Under the pieces are notes generated by a model. The model worked only from the letters and a program-made list of their open reading frames with translations. It was not told the origin of the DNA and did not search any database. DNA of 64,000 nucleotides, taken from Rhodospirillaceae bacterium. GTDB lineage: Bacteria > Pseudomonadota > Alphaproteobacteria > SMXQ01. The translations under genes and the position numbers were made by a program. Below, one piece after another: positions 1-9,206 of this stretch. The stretch lies in the NCBI GenBank assembly GCA_947474495.1, contig CANJIM010000003.1, forward strand, positions 1-64,000, read 5' to 3'. How positions within the stretch are numbered: position 1 is the stretch's first letter; every line of letters starts with the position of its first letter.

Positions 1-999
<999 letters not shown>

Positions 1000-1008
1000 G
1001 ACGAACTC

Positions 1009-1470
1009 CTAGGCCACGGTCTCGGTCGTCTTGCTAATCGCAGCAGGACGCGAGCGCGGGGGAAACTGCATCGGGGCATTGAGGTCAGCGAGCGTGACGC
1101 CTTCGAGGGCGTTGCTGATGGCGTTATTGATCGTCGCCCAACCGGCGCGCGACGAGCAGAGCGTCTCGACGCCGCAGCTGCCGGGATGCTCGAGGCAGCT
1201 GGTGATAGCGATGGGGCCGTCAATCGCGGCGATGATCTTGGCGACGGTGATGGCGCGGGCCGGCTGGGCCAGCGTATAGCCGCCCTTGGCGCCGCGCGCC
1301 GAGGTGAGCAGGCCGCCGCGCGTCAAAGTGGCGAGCAGCTTGCTGACGGTCGGTGTCGGCACGCCGGTGCCTTGCGCGAGATCGACCGCGTTATGGACGG
1401 CGTCGGGCGCCGTGGCCATGCGGCTCATCAACAGCACGGCGTAATCGGCGAGGCGGCTCAGGCGGATCAT
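1009..1470 (-). CDS. Rrf2/IscR-family Fe-S regulator of the suf operon
   Basis: A 153-residue Rrf2-family transcription factor. The N-terminal winged helix-turn-helix begins MIRLSRLADYAVLLMSRMA, with the recognition region near residues 38-66. Three cysteines at 92, 99 and 105 (C-x6-C-x5-C) match the cluster ligand region of IscR (C92, C98, C104), so it probably senses Fe-S status with a [2Fe-2S] cluster. The reading frame is open for 16 more codons upstream, but the ATG at 1468-1470 gives the canonical family N-terminus. It is the first gene of the operon with sufB, and a 25-bp IscR-type palindrome lies 67 bp upstream, so autoregulation is likely. It corresponds to the group annotated as SUF system Fe-S cluster assembly regulator. 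Confidence 0.92.
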   Translation of the reverse strand: MIRLSRLADYAVLLMSRMATAPDAVHNAVDLAQGTGVPTPTVSKLLATLTRGGLLTSARGAKGGYTLAQPARAITVAKIIAAIDGPIAITSCLEHPGSCGVETLCSSRAGWATINNAISNALEGVTLADLNAPMQFPPRSRPAAISKTTETVA

Positions 1471-1536
1471 GGGCGGACCTGCTGGGCTAGGAGGCCGGGA
1501 ATGGCGCGAAACAGCCATTTGCGAGCCGTTTGCAAC

Positions 1537-1561
1537 ATACCGGACTAAATTAGTCTGGTAT
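1537..1561. promoter_or_regulatory. IscR type-1-like operator upstream of the suf regulator
   Basis: A 25-bp inverted repeat with left arm ATACCGGACT, centre AAATT and right arm AGTCTGGTAT. The arms are reverse complements apart from one position. Spacing and sequence fit the E. coli IscR type-1 consensus (ATA-S-YY-GACT, five AT-rich bases, AGTC-RR-S-TAT) almost throughout. It lies between the Rrf2 gene start and the end of the SDR gene, where the suf operon promoter must be. Binding by the adjacent regulator is an inference. Confidence 0.8.
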
Positions 1562-1692
1562 GGAGTAAATCGGCCTTCGGGGGTCCAAAGTCAAGCGATG
1601 AGTCGCCGCAAAAACCATGGTGGCGACAAGGGCTTAGGTGCTTCATTCGGGGAACGCCAGGCGGCGCCAGCACGTCCAGCGCTGCAACGACG

Positions 1693-2409
1693 TCAAGCCG
1701 TCAGGCGGCCCCGTCCGCCATCGACGCCGATCACCTGGCCGGTGATCCAGCCGGCTTCCGGCGACAGGAGAAAGGCGGCCAGGGCGGCGGCATCTTCGGC
1801 GCGGCCGAGGCGCTTCATCGGATGCAGCTTGGCGATGCCCTTGGCGAGACTCTCGTTGGCGGTCAGCGGTTCGGCCATCTTGGTGTCGAGCAGGCTCGGC
1901 GCGATGCAATTGACGCGGACCTTGGGCGCGAGCTCGGCGGCGACCGACAGGGTCAGGCCTTCGACGGCGGCTTTCACCGTGCCGATCACCGCATGGCCGG
2001 AAAAGCCGAGACCGGCGGCGACGCTGGAGAACAGCACGGCCGCGCCCTCGGCGGCGGCGAGGGCGGGGGCAGCCTCGCGCAGGGCGATCATCGCCGCGAC
2101 CACATTCAGGCGATAGGCGGTGAGCATGTCGTCGCTGCTGCTGCGGGCGAGCGGTTTGACGATGATGGAGCCGACGCAGAAGGCGAGGCCGCTTATGGCC
2201 GGGCCGGCATCTTTGATGACCTGGGCGATGCTGGCTTCGTCCAGCGCGTCGAAAGACGAGGATGTGGCGCCAGTTTCGTCGGCGAGCGTGGCGAGAGCCT
2301 CGCGATCGCGCGCCGCGAGATGCAAGTCTTGGCCGCGTGCCGCGAGCTTGGCGGCCAGGGCACGACCAACGCCACCGGTGGCACCGAAGATGACGATGGG
2401 GGCGGGCAT
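1693..2409 (-). CDS. SDR-family oxidoreductase lacking the catalytic tyrosine
   Basis: A protein of about 238 residues with the Rossmann fold of short-chain dehydrogenases. The nucleotide-binding motif is GATGGVGR (residues 9-16). A catalytic-region serine pair follows strand 5 (LFSSVAAG), and the C-terminal substrate loop and GxxIGVDGG end are typical of the family. The YxxxK motif is altered: lysine 146 is present in IGTVK, but the tyrosine position is isoleucine, and the NNAG motif reads CVGS. Some SDR subgroups are known to lack this tyrosine, so the enzyme may bind NAD(P) without classical SDR chemistry. An ATG 15 bp upstream is also possible; the chosen one has AAGG 8 bp before it. Substrate unknown. 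Confidence 0.82.
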   Translation of the reverse strand: MPAPIVIFGATGGVGRALAAKLAARGQDLHLAARDREALATLADETGATSSSFDALDEASIAQVIKDAGPAISGLAFCVGSIIVKPLARSSSDDMLTAYRLNVVAAMIALREAAPALAAAEGAAVLFSSVAAGLGFSGHAVIGTVKAAVEGLTLSVAAELAPKVRVNCIAPSLLDTKMAEPLTANESLAKGIAKLHPMKRLGRAEDAAALAAFLLSPEAGWITGQVIGVDGGRGRLTA

Positions 2410-2568
2410 GGCTTGAGCCTTCATGTGAGAGATCGGCTGGGGGCCATCAAGGACTGTCTTCCGGGGGAGGAGATGACAGCGGGGGGAGACGGCCGCCCAG
2501 CCTGAAACTGTCTACGCAGGGCGGGCGAGAGAGGATCAATGGCCGATCGTCTCATTGGCAATTGCCAT

Positions 2569-2602
2569 AAAAAAAGGGCGCAGTCCGGTGACCGCGCCCT
2601 TT
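2569..2602 (-). terminator. Rho-independent terminator of the medium-chain reductase gene
   Basis: The stem AAAGGGCG/CGCCCTTT is followed on the minus strand by a run of seven T. It lies 23 bp beyond the stop codon of the 2625-3677 gene. Confidence 0.8.
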
Positions 2603-2624
2603 GATCTAGTGGATATGCCGGGGA

Positions 2625-3677
2625 TTAGCCCAGGGTCGGATCGAGCACGATCTTGCCGGCGCCGGGATCGCTTTCGATCATCTGATGGGCTTTGGCGGCC
2701 TGCGAGAGCGGAAGGATGTGGGCGATCTTCACCTTGATCTTGCCGTCGGCGGCGGCCTGGTAGCATTTCGGCCGGTCGGCCGGATCGTGGCCCGGCATGC
2801 CGATGATCGTGATTTTATTGTCGTAGAGATGGAAGAAATCGATCATCGCGTTGGGACCGCCGTGCGCGCCGGCCGTGACCATGCGGCCATTCATGCCGAG
2901 GCAGTGGAAGGCTTTGGGCAGCACGTCGGGGTTGGCGATGTTGTCATAGAGTACGTTGACGCCCTTGCCGCCGGTGATCTTCTTGGTCTCGGCGACGAGA
3001 TCCTGCGTCGAGCTGTCGAGCGCATAGTCGGCACCGACGGTGAGGCCGTAGTCGGCACGCGCGCGCGAGCCGGCGACGGCGATGACTTTCGCGCCGATGA
3101 CGTTCTTGGCGATCTGGATGCCGATGGAGCCGAGATTGCCGCTGGCGCCCATGATCATGACCCATTCGCCGGCCTGCAGCTTCGCCACGTTGACGAGCAG
3201 GTTCCAGGCCGTCGGGCAATGGCGGCCGATGACGGCGGCCTCGCGCAGATCGAGGTTCATCGGCAGTTTGTCTCCGGTGGCGGCGGGCACGCAGATCATC
3301 TCGGCGAAGCCGCCGGGCCGCTTGATGCCCATCATGCCGGTCGGGCCGTCATAGCCGTAGGCGTCGAAGTCGGCTTGTTCGGGCACGTCGTCGAGCGGCA
3401 TGCGGCCGGCGGCGGCCATATGGTCACCGACCTTCCAGCGCGTCACGTTCTTGCCGACCTTATCGATAATGCCGGCGCAATCGACGCCGGGAATCAGCGG
3501 CAGGGTGATGCCGCGATGGGTCTGTTTGCCCTGGCGCACCATCACGTCGAGCGTGACGTTGACGGTTGCCGCGTGAATCTTGATGCGGACTTCGTTGTCG
3601 CGCGGCTGCGGATCGGGGACGTCCTCGTATTTCAGAACGTCGGGCGGACCGTATTCGTGGATGACGATGGCTTTCAC
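2625..3677 (-). CDS. Zinc-independent medium-chain reductase (quinone oxidoreductase-like)
   Basis: A 350-residue medium-chain dehydrogenase/reductase. The N-terminal GroES-like domain begins MKAIVIHEYGPPDVLKYEDV and contains the PGVDCAGIIDKVG block. The Rossmann domain carries the AGEWVMIMGASGNLGSIGIQIAK motif for NAD(P)H. The four-cysteine structural zinc lobe of alcohol dehydrogenases is not evident, which favours a quinone oxidoreductase or enoyl reductase-like enzyme. The start codon is GTG at 3677 with GAGG 8 bp upstream. It precedes the SDR gene on the same strand but is separated from it by a terminator, so it is a separate unit. Physiological substrate unknown. Confidence 0.85.
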   Translation of the reverse strand: MKAIVIHEYGPPDVLKYEDVPDPQPRDNEVRIKIHAATVNVTLDVMVRQGKQTHRGITLPLIPGVDCAGIIDKVGKNVTRWKVGDHMAAAGRMPLDDVPEQADFDAYGYDGPTGMMGIKRPGGFAEMICVPAATGDKLPMNLDLREAAVIGRHCPTAWNLLVNVAKLQAGEWVMIMGASGNLGSIGIQIAKNVIGAKVIAVAGSRARADYGLTVGADYALDSSTQDLVAETKKITGGKGVNVLYDNIANPDVLPKAFHCLGMNGRMVTAGAHGGPNAMIDFFHLYDNKITIIGMPGHDPADRPKCYQAAADGKIKVKIAHILPLSQAAKAHQMIESDPGAGKIVLDPTLG

Positions 3678-3752
3678 GCGCGCAGCCTCATGCAGAAGTG
3701 AGATATGGAAACGGCCGGAGCGTCGCAGCTCCGGCCGCCGCTATGGTAGCGA

Positions 3753-4748
3753 TCAGGCTTTGATCGGCTTCTTCGACGGCACGAAGCTGGTCTCCAGCGT
3801 GCCGAGGTTGCCGACCGTGGTGGTGATCTTGTCGCCGGCTTTCAGGTAGGTGCCCTTGCCCTTGCCGACGCCGGCGGGCGTGCCGGTGGTGATCACGTCG
3901 CCGGGCTGCAGCGTCAAATGGTCGGAGAGATAGCTGATCTGCTCCTCGATGTTGTAATGCATCGCGCCCGAGTTGCCGTTCTGCTTCAGCTCGCCGTTGA
4001 CCCACAGCTGGATCTTCAGATCGTAGGGGTTTTTCACCAGCTCCTTGGGCGTCATCCACGGGCCGGTGGGGCAGGAGCCGTCGAAGTTCTTGCGGCGGAA
4101 GCGGTCGCCGCGGAACTGCTTTTGCACCGGGGTGATGGCGTCGGCGCGGCTCGGGCCGCGGATCGACATGTCGTTCAGCACCATGTAGCCGGCGATGTAG
4201 TCGAGCGCCTTTTCCTTCGACACGTTGAAGCAGGGCTTGCCGATGACGATGGCGAGCTCGGCTTCCCAGTCGATCTGGGTCGAGGTATGCGGCAGCGGAA
4301 TCTCCGCGCCATGGCCGACGACGGTCTGGGCCGGCGTCTTCTGGAAGAAGACCGGCGGCATGATCGACTTGTCGGGCATGGTGTTGCTGCCCATCTCGGC
4401 ATGATGGTCGGCATAGTTGGCGGCGATGCAGAACACCGTCGACGGGTAGAGGATCGGCGCCAGCAGCTTGACGCGCTTGAGCGGCTTCACCGCTTTGGCG
4501 TAGGGGCTGGCCTTGCCGGGAGCGGTCTTGGCGTGATCGGCGGCGAGCTTGGCGAGCGCGGTCTTGGCCTTGGGCCAGACCTTAAGGATGTCGAGCGTCG
4601 AGCCGACCTCGAAGCCGAGCTTCTTTTTGGCGCGGCGCTGATAAATCGGCGCGGCGATGGTCAGGTCGATGACGTCGTCGCCGACCTTGATGCCGGGAAT
4701 GACTTTGCCCTTGGGGCCAGCGAAATTAAGCAAACGATAGTCGATCAC
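3753..4748 (-). CDS. Fumarylacetoacetate hydrolase (FAH) family protein
   Basis: A 331-residue protein of the FAH superfamily, whose members hydrolyse or isomerise ketonic acids from aromatic ring cleavage using a divalent metal. The catalytic core contains the metal-ligand block DWEAELAIVIGKP and the C-terminal GDVITTGTPAGVGKGKG loop. The N-terminal part (LLNFAGPKGKVIPGIKVGDDVIDL) is the usual cap region. ATG at 4748 has AGGAGG upstream. It resembles the FAH protein at 21126-22058 in length and motifs and is probably a paralogue. It lies between the reductase and the TauD-like dioxygenase on the same strand, suggesting a small-molecule catabolic role. The exact substrate cannot be read from sequence. 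Confidence 0.9.
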   Translation of the reverse strand: MIDYRLLNFAGPKGKVIPGIKVGDDVIDLTIAAPIYQRRAKKKLGFEVGSTLDILKVWPKAKTALAKLAADHAKTAPGKASPYAKAVKPLKRVKLLAPILYPSTVFCIAANYADHHAEMGSNTMPDKSIMPPVFFQKTPAQTVVGHGAEIPLPHTSTQIDWEAELAIVIGKPCFNVSKEKALDYIAGYMVLNDMSIRGPSRADAITPVQKQFRGDRFRRKNFDGSCPTGPWMTPKELVKNPYDLKIQLWVNGELKQNGNSGAMHYNIEEQISYLSDHLTLQPGDVITTGTPAGVGKGKGTYLKAGDKITTTVGNLGTLETSFVPSKKPIKA

Positions 4749-4787
4749 GATTCCTCCTGCAGATTGAGTCTGTTGTGTTTATCCGTG

Positions 4788-4811
4788 AAAAAGCCCGGCG
4801 GTCCGCCGGGC
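4788..4811 (-). terminator. Terminator downstream of the TauD-like gene
   Basis: The GCCCGGCGG/CCGCCGGGC stem with a very short loop is followed on the minus strand by TTTTT. It lies just after the TauD-like stop codon and before the FAH gene. Confidence 0.8.
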
Positions 4812-4845
4812 CTCATGCCTGTGTGTTACGTCCCCGTCTTGTCGC

Positions 4846-5742
4846 TTAGTAAGGCTTGTCGCCTTGAATCACGCAGCGGCGCAGCAGCCGGCGTTCCTTG
4901 TCGCTGAAGTCGGTGCGCGCATGCAGCGTGCAGCGGTTGTCCCACAGCAGCAGATCGCCGACCCGCCACTTGTGCTCGTAGATGAATTTCGGCTGCTCGA
5001 TATGGTCGAACAGGCGGTCGAGCAGCGCGGCGCTTTCGGCCTCATCCATACCCTCGACCGACCATGTCATCAGGCGGTTGACGAACAGCGCCTTACGACC
5101 GCTGTCGGGATGGGTGCGCACCATGGGGTGCGTGTAATGCGGATGCTCATCGAAGTTCGGATTGTTGCCTTCGCGGCTGGTCGAGCCGTATTGGAAGACA
5201 TTGACCGCCTTGCGGTCATTGATCTTCGCCTTCACGTCGGCGGGCAGGCTGTCGTAGGCGTCGTACATGTTGAGAAAATGCGTGTCGCCGCCGATGCTCG
5301 GAATTTCAATGGCGTAGAGAAACGTGCCCTTGGCCGGTTTCTCGATGTAGCACATGTCCGAATGGAACTGCATCTCGCCGTCGGGCAGCGAGCCGATTGG
5401 CTTGCCGTTCTCGCGAATGTTGGAGACCAGCATGATCTCGGGATGTTTGACCGCCGTTTCGGCGCGCATCGAGGCGGGACGTGGCCGCCCTTGCAGGGCC
5501 CCGAAGCGTTGGGCGAAGCGCACCTGGTCGTCTTCGCTGAGGACCTGATCGCGAAACAGAATGACGAGATATTCGCGCCAGGCATCGGCGATGACGGCGA
5601 AGGTCGCATCGTCGATCGGCCGGGTCAGATCGACGCCATGAATTTCCGCGCCGAGCGCCGGCGACAGCGGACGCACCTCGACACCGCGCGCAGGCGCGGC
5701 AGACAGGCGGCTGACGGATGTGGACGACGACACGGACGACAA
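4846..5742 (-). CDS. TauD/TfdA-family 2-oxoglutarate-dependent dioxygenase
   Basis: A 298-residue non-haem Fe(II)/2-oxoglutarate dioxygenase. The iron triad is visible as H127-x-D129 (FHSDM) and H274 (TLHARTDF), and R285/R289 can bind the 2-oxoglutarate carboxylate. The N-terminal VRPLSPALGAEIHGVDLTRPI is the family hallmark. Members oxidise sulfonates, phenoxyacetates, carnitine precursors and similar acids, and which one applies here is not determinable. The start is TTG at 5742 with GGGGAG 8 bp upstream; a GTG nine bases further in is the alternative. It is bounded by terminators on both sides and so appears monocistronic. Confidence 0.9.
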   Translation of the reverse strand: MSSVSSSTSVSRLSAAPARGVEVRPLSPALGAEIHGVDLTRPIDDATFAVIADAWREYLVILFRDQVLSEDDQVRFAQRFGALQGRPRPASMRAETAVKHPEIMLVSNIRENGKPIGSLPDGEMQFHSDMCYIEKPAKGTFLYAIEIPSIGGDTHFLNMYDAYDSLPADVKAKINDRKAVNVFQYGSTSREGNNPNFDEHPHYTHPMVRTHPDSGRKALFVNRLMTWSVEGMDEAESAALLDRLFDHIEQPKFIYEHKWRVGDLLLWDNRCTLHARTDFSDKERRLLRRCVIQGDKPY

Positions 5743-5827
5743 AACAGGCTCCCCGCGCTCTCTTTTGTTTTTGGCGCGGGTGTATTGTAGGCCGTCATTT
5801 TGGTGACGCCAAGCGATCCCGCGCCAA

Positions 5828-5856
5828 CAAAAACGCCGCGCTCAAAGGCGCGGCGT
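5828..5856 (-). terminator. Terminator of the rhlE-type helicase gene
   Basis: The stem ACGCCGCGC/GCGCGGCGT with a six-base loop is followed on the minus strand by a T-rich tail. It lies about 70 bp beyond the helicase stop codon. Confidence 0.75.
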
Positions 5857-5927
5857 ATTGATTGTCGAAACGCTCGGATCTGTTGCGGCGGACTGTGCAA
5901 ATGAACGGGGCGTCCGCCGCGACAGGC

Positions 5928-7733
5928 TTATTCCGCCTGTTCGGCCTTGCGCGCGGGGCGCATCAGAAAGGCCGGTATGTTGTCGCCGAAGCTGACGACT
6001 TGCGGCTCGTTCGGCTCGTTGCGCGGCCGGCGCTCGCGGTTCTCATTGCGGCCCTCATTGCGATTCGGGGGGCGATCCTGCGAACGGTCTGGTTGCGGAC
6101 GTTCGTTGCGGTCCGAGCGGCCCTGGCGATTGCCGCCTTCGGGCGGCCGGTCGGAGGCGGACCGATCCTGCGCGGGGCGGTCGGCATTGCGCTGATCGCG
6201 CGGGCGGCGTTCGCGCCGTTCGCGGTTGTCGCTGCGCGGCTGGCGCGGCGCTTCGGCGCGTTCGGCGGCAGCCTGCCGCAGCGCCGATTCGTCGGGCTGG
6301 GCGTCGGGCGCATTGGAGGTAACTGGGGATGTGACCGGGGCGGGGGCCGGCGCAGCATCGGCGATCGGGGCGATAGGGGTTTCGGCGACGGTCGCAGCGA
6401 TTTGGGGCGCGGCGATTTGCGGCGCGGCGACCTGCTCCTGCGGCGGACGTTCGCTGCGATTGCGTTCGCCGCCACGACCGCCACGATTGCGATCGTTGCC
6501 GCGGCCCTTCGGGGCGGGGCCTCGGCTCGGACCACCGCGGCCACGGCCACGGCGGCTGCCCGCTTCGGCGGCGGCTTCGGCGAATTCCTCGTCGGAGATG
6601 CCGTCGACGCCGGGAATCTTGTGCATCGGAATGTCGCCGCCGTTGGTCATCTTGGCGATGGCCTCAACGAACTTGCCGTCGTCCGGCGTGACCAGCATGA
6701 AGGTGCGGCCGCTGCGACCGGCGCGGCCGGTGCGGCCGATGCGGTGAACGTAGTCCTCGGCATGGATCGGCACGTCATAGTTGAACACATGCGACAGGCC
6801 GACGACGTCGATGCCGCGACCGGCAACGTCGGTTGCGACCAGCAGTTGAATGTCACCGTTCTTGAAGGCGGCGAGCGTCTCGGTGCGGACCGCCTGCGCC
6901 ATGTCGCCGTGCATACCGGCGACGGAGAAGCCATGGCGCTTGAGCGACTTGACGAGAATATCGACGTCGACCTTGCGGTTCGAGAAGATCAGCGCGTTGG
7001 TCACGGTCTCCGAGCGGATCAGGGCGCGCAGCATTTCGCGCTTGATGTAGTCGTCGCTGGCGCAGCGCACTTGGAACTGCTCGACAGTCGCGGCGGTGGT
7101 GGCGGGCGGCGCCACGGTGACGGACTTCGGATTGATCAGGAAAGCGTCGGCCAGGCGACGGACTTCCGGCGGGAAGGTCGCCGAGAAGAACAAGGTCTGG
7201 CGGATCTTCGGCAGGAAGCCGACGATGCGCTCGACGTCGGGGATGAAACCCATGTCGAGCATGCGGTCGGCTTCGTCGATGACGAGAATCTTCACGTCGT
7301 TGAGCAGGATTCGGCCGCGCTCGAAATGGTCGAGCAGGCGGCCGGGCGTGGCGATCAGCACGTCGACGCCGCGGTCGAGCTTGGCTTCCTGGGGCGCGAA
7401 GGATTCGCCGCCGATCAGCAGGGCCATCGTCAGCTTGTGATGCTTGCCGTAGGTCTCGAAACTCTTGGCGACCTGCGCCGCGAGTTCGCGCGTCGGCGCG
7501 AGCACGAGCGAGCGCGGCATACGCGCCTTGGCGCGGCCGGAGGCCAGAATGTCGATCATCGGCAGGGTGAATGAGGCGGTCTTGCCGGTGCCCGTCTGGG
7601 CGCAACCCAGAACATCGCGGCCCATCAGCACCAGGGGAATCGCCTGGGCCTGGATGGGGGTGGGCTCTGTGTAACCGGCGTCCGTTACGGCTTGGAGGAC
7701 TTCCGGGCCGAGCCCGAGATCTTCAAAACTCAT
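5928..7733 (-). CDS. rhlE: DEAD-box ATP-dependent RNA helicase (RhlE type) with a long RG-rich tail
   Basis: A 601-residue DEAD-box helicase that remodels RNA duplexes in ribosome assembly, mRNA decay and cold adaptation. Motifs appear in order: Q motif near residues 24-29, Walker A AQTGTGKT (45-52), PTREL, TPGR, DEAD (153-156), SAT (184-186), and motif VI HRIGRTGR. After about residue 400 there is a roughly 200-residue low-complexity tail rich in Arg, Gly, Asn, Gln and Pro, with a short AAPQIAAPQIA repeat, probably disordered and RNA-binding. The core of about 380 residues is standard, and the tail is at the long end for the family. It is monocistronic, with a terminator downstream and about 220 bp of non-coding leader upstream. 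Confidence 0.93.
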   Translation of the reverse strand: MSFEDLGLGPEVLQAVTDAGYTEPTPIQAQAIPLVLMGRDVLGCAQTGTGKTASFTLPMIDILASGRAKARMPRSLVLAPTRELAAQVAKSFETYGKHHKLTMALLIGGESFAPQEAKLDRGVDVLIATPGRLLDHFERGRILLNDVKILVIDEADRMLDMGFIPDVERIVGFLPKIRQTLFFSATFPPEVRRLADAFLINPKSVTVAPPATTAATVEQFQVRCASDDYIKREMLRALIRSETVTNALIFSNRKVDVDILVKSLKRHGFSVAGMHGDMAQAVRTETLAAFKNGDIQLLVATDVAGRGIDVVGLSHVFNYDVPIHAEDYVHRIGRTGRAGRSGRTFMLVTPDDGKFVEAIAKMTNGGDIPMHKIPGVDGISDEEFAEAAAEAGSRRGRGRGGPSRGPAPKGRGNDRNRGGRGGERNRSERPPQEQVAAPQIAAPQIAATVAETPIAPIADAAPAPAPVTSPVTSNAPDAQPDESALRQAAAERAEAPRQPRSDNRERRERRPRDQRNADRPAQDRSASDRPPEGGNRQGRSDRNERPQPDRSQDRPPNRNEGRNENRERRPRNEPNEPQVVSFGDNIPAFLMRPARKAEQAE

Positions 7734-7955
7734 CGTGTAAAAAATCGTCCTTGGTTCAGGAATGTGAAAAGACGCCCTAGAAATGGGGTTTTATTGGGAA
7801 AAGTCAATTTTTCCCGGTGTCCCAGCGCTGAAAAAGCGCGGTTTTCCGCCGGGCGTGGCGGATTTAACCCGATGAATCAAGCATCCCCGGTTCGGCTGCC
7901 GAGAGAATGGTCGGCAGTTGAACCGGAATGTTTGTGGGCGGAACGGATGCGCCGC
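7734..7955. other. Leader region of the RNA helicase gene
   Basis: 222 bp between the helicase start and the lipoprotein stop, both on the minus strand. The only structure is a GGGAAAA/TTTTCCC inverted repeat around 7796-7815, some 63-82 bp upstream of the helicase ATG. It could form a leader hairpin, as in cold-inducible helicase mRNAs, but no function can be assigned. No credible gene is seen. Confidence 0.35.
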
Positions 7956-8537
7956 TCAGCAGAGCGGGCCGCGGCAGCCGTCTTTCTGCGGGTCGTTCTT
8001 CTGCACGGTCGGGAACAATTCGCGTGTCATCTGCTGGACGAGGGTTGTGACGCCTTCGCGCGGCACGCCTTGCGGCCCGCCGTCGACCCAGCCTTCGACC
8101 CAACTGTTGGCCTTGTCGTAGCGGCAGAACGCGGCGAGGACGCGTAGCTGCGCCGCCGGTCCAGTTTGGCCGTTGACGGCTTGCGGATTGTTGCAGAGCT
8201 CGTTGGGCTGCATGGTGCGTGGGCCATTGAACAGCCAAACCACTTCATAGTCGGGGTGGGCGTTCGTGCTCTTGGCCGTCGTGTAATTGGTCTTTGGGCC
8301 GCGCGGCATCGCCGCCATGTTGCTGGTGACCAATTGATCCATGTCGCTCTGGCTCATCGCGAAGGGATTGCCGCGCACGATGACCTGCGTGTCGCGGCCG
8401 TCGGCGACGCGGAAAAAATCACCGTAGTCATAAGTGAAATATTGTTCGGAGAGAGTGCGGGGCGAGCCGCTGGCGCAAGCGGTCACGACTCCGGCGAGCA
8501 GTAACCCAGAGAGGTGACGCCAAGAGATATGACGCAT
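7956..8537 (-). CDS. Predicted lipoprotein, paralogue of the 8655-9206 protein
   Basis: A 193-residue exported protein of unknown function. A signal peptide ends in a lipobox (VVTAC, lipidated Cys21), so it should be membrane-anchored in the envelope. It aligns over its length with the neighbouring lipoprotein: YDYGDFFRVADGRDTQVIV against DLDYAGGGREMRVVVI, LRVLAAFCRY against HVLAVFCRE, and a closing ELFP against KLFP. Two cysteines, in NELCNN and AFCRY, are shared and may pair. ATG at 8537 has AGGAGG upstream. The pair probably arose by duplication. No known domain is recognised. Confidence 0.8.
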   Translation of the reverse strand: MRHISWRHLSGLLLAGVVTACASGSPRTLSEQYFTYDYGDFFRVADGRDTQVIVRGNPFAMSQSDMDQLVTSNMAAMPRGPKTNYTTAKSTNAHPDYEVVWLFNGPRTMQPNELCNNPQAVNGQTGPAAQLRVLAAFCRYDKANSWVEGWVDGGPQGVPREGVTTLVQQMTRELFPTVQKNDPQKDGCRGPLC

Positions 8538-8654
8538 GGAGGGCCTCCTGATCTATTGCGACGTGGAGCCGTCGCATCCCGATAGGCTACGCTTCCTGGC
8601 CCACGACGGTTTTCACTTTGGTGTGAAATCATGCCGCCGGTTTCATACCAGTGC

Positions 8655-9206
8655 CTATTCCCGGTCGATGTCGCCAAGTTCCAAATCGCGGCTCGGGAAC
8701 AGCTTTTGACCCACGGCCGAAAGCAAGGCGTTGAAGCGACCGTCGCCAGGCGCTTTCACGCCGGGCGCGTAGCCGTCGATCTCCGTCAAGACATCTTTTT
8801 CGCGGCAGAAGACGGCGAGCACGTGAGTCTCGCTCGCGGCGTCGCGCGCCGCAAACGTAGGCGGCTGCAACGGCTCGCGGCACAGGGCGCTACCGCTAAT
8901 GCTGGCTGCCGGCGCGAACATGGCGACGATCTTGAATTCGCGGTTAAAGTTTTGCGGCGCGAGCGATAGGCGCGTGCCGGATCCGACGCCCGTCTGCAAG
9001 CCGGCCACGGTCGCCTTCTGCAAGGCCTCGCGTTCGGCGGCCGGGCTGTTGTCGATGACCACGACACGCATCTCGCGGCCACCGCCGGCATAGTCGAGAT
9101 CGCCGATTTTATAGAGGAACGTCGGGCCGCCGACAGTGCGCACCGTCAGGCTGTCGCAGCCGGCGAGAACGAGCAGGGCGGCAGCAGTAGCGGCAAGGCG
9201 TTTCAT
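8655..9206 (-). CDS. Predicted lipoprotein translationally coupled to parE
   Basis: A 183-residue exported protein of unknown function. It starts MKRLAATAAALLVLAGC, a short signal peptide with lipobox LAGC (lipidated Cys17). Its ATG overlaps the parE stop codon as ATGA, so it is translated with parE. It resembles the downstream 7956-8537 lipoprotein, including an ALCREP cysteine and a VFCRE cysteine at equivalent places. The frame stays open far into parE, but that upstream part is a shadow of parE. The function may be envelope-related and unconnected to DNA topology. Confidence 0.8.
   Translation of the reverse strand: MKRLAATAAALLVLAGCDSLTVRTVGGPTFLYKIGDLDYAGGGREMRVVVIDNSPAAEREALQKATVAGLQTGVGSGTRLSLAPQNFNREFKIVAMFAPAASISGSALCREPLQPPTFAARDAASETHVLAVFCREKDVLTEIDGYAPGVKAPGDGRFNALLSAVGQKLFPSRDLELGDIDRE

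Noticed and set aside
5862-7574. 570-codon open frame opposite the RNA helicase
   Set aside because: Low-complexity Gly/Ala/Arg translation is the antisense of the helicase and its RG tail.
8611-8628. TTTCAC/GTGAAA hairpin after the parE-coupled lipoprotein as a terminator
   Set aside because: The stem is only 6 bp and has no T-tract; too weak to annotate.
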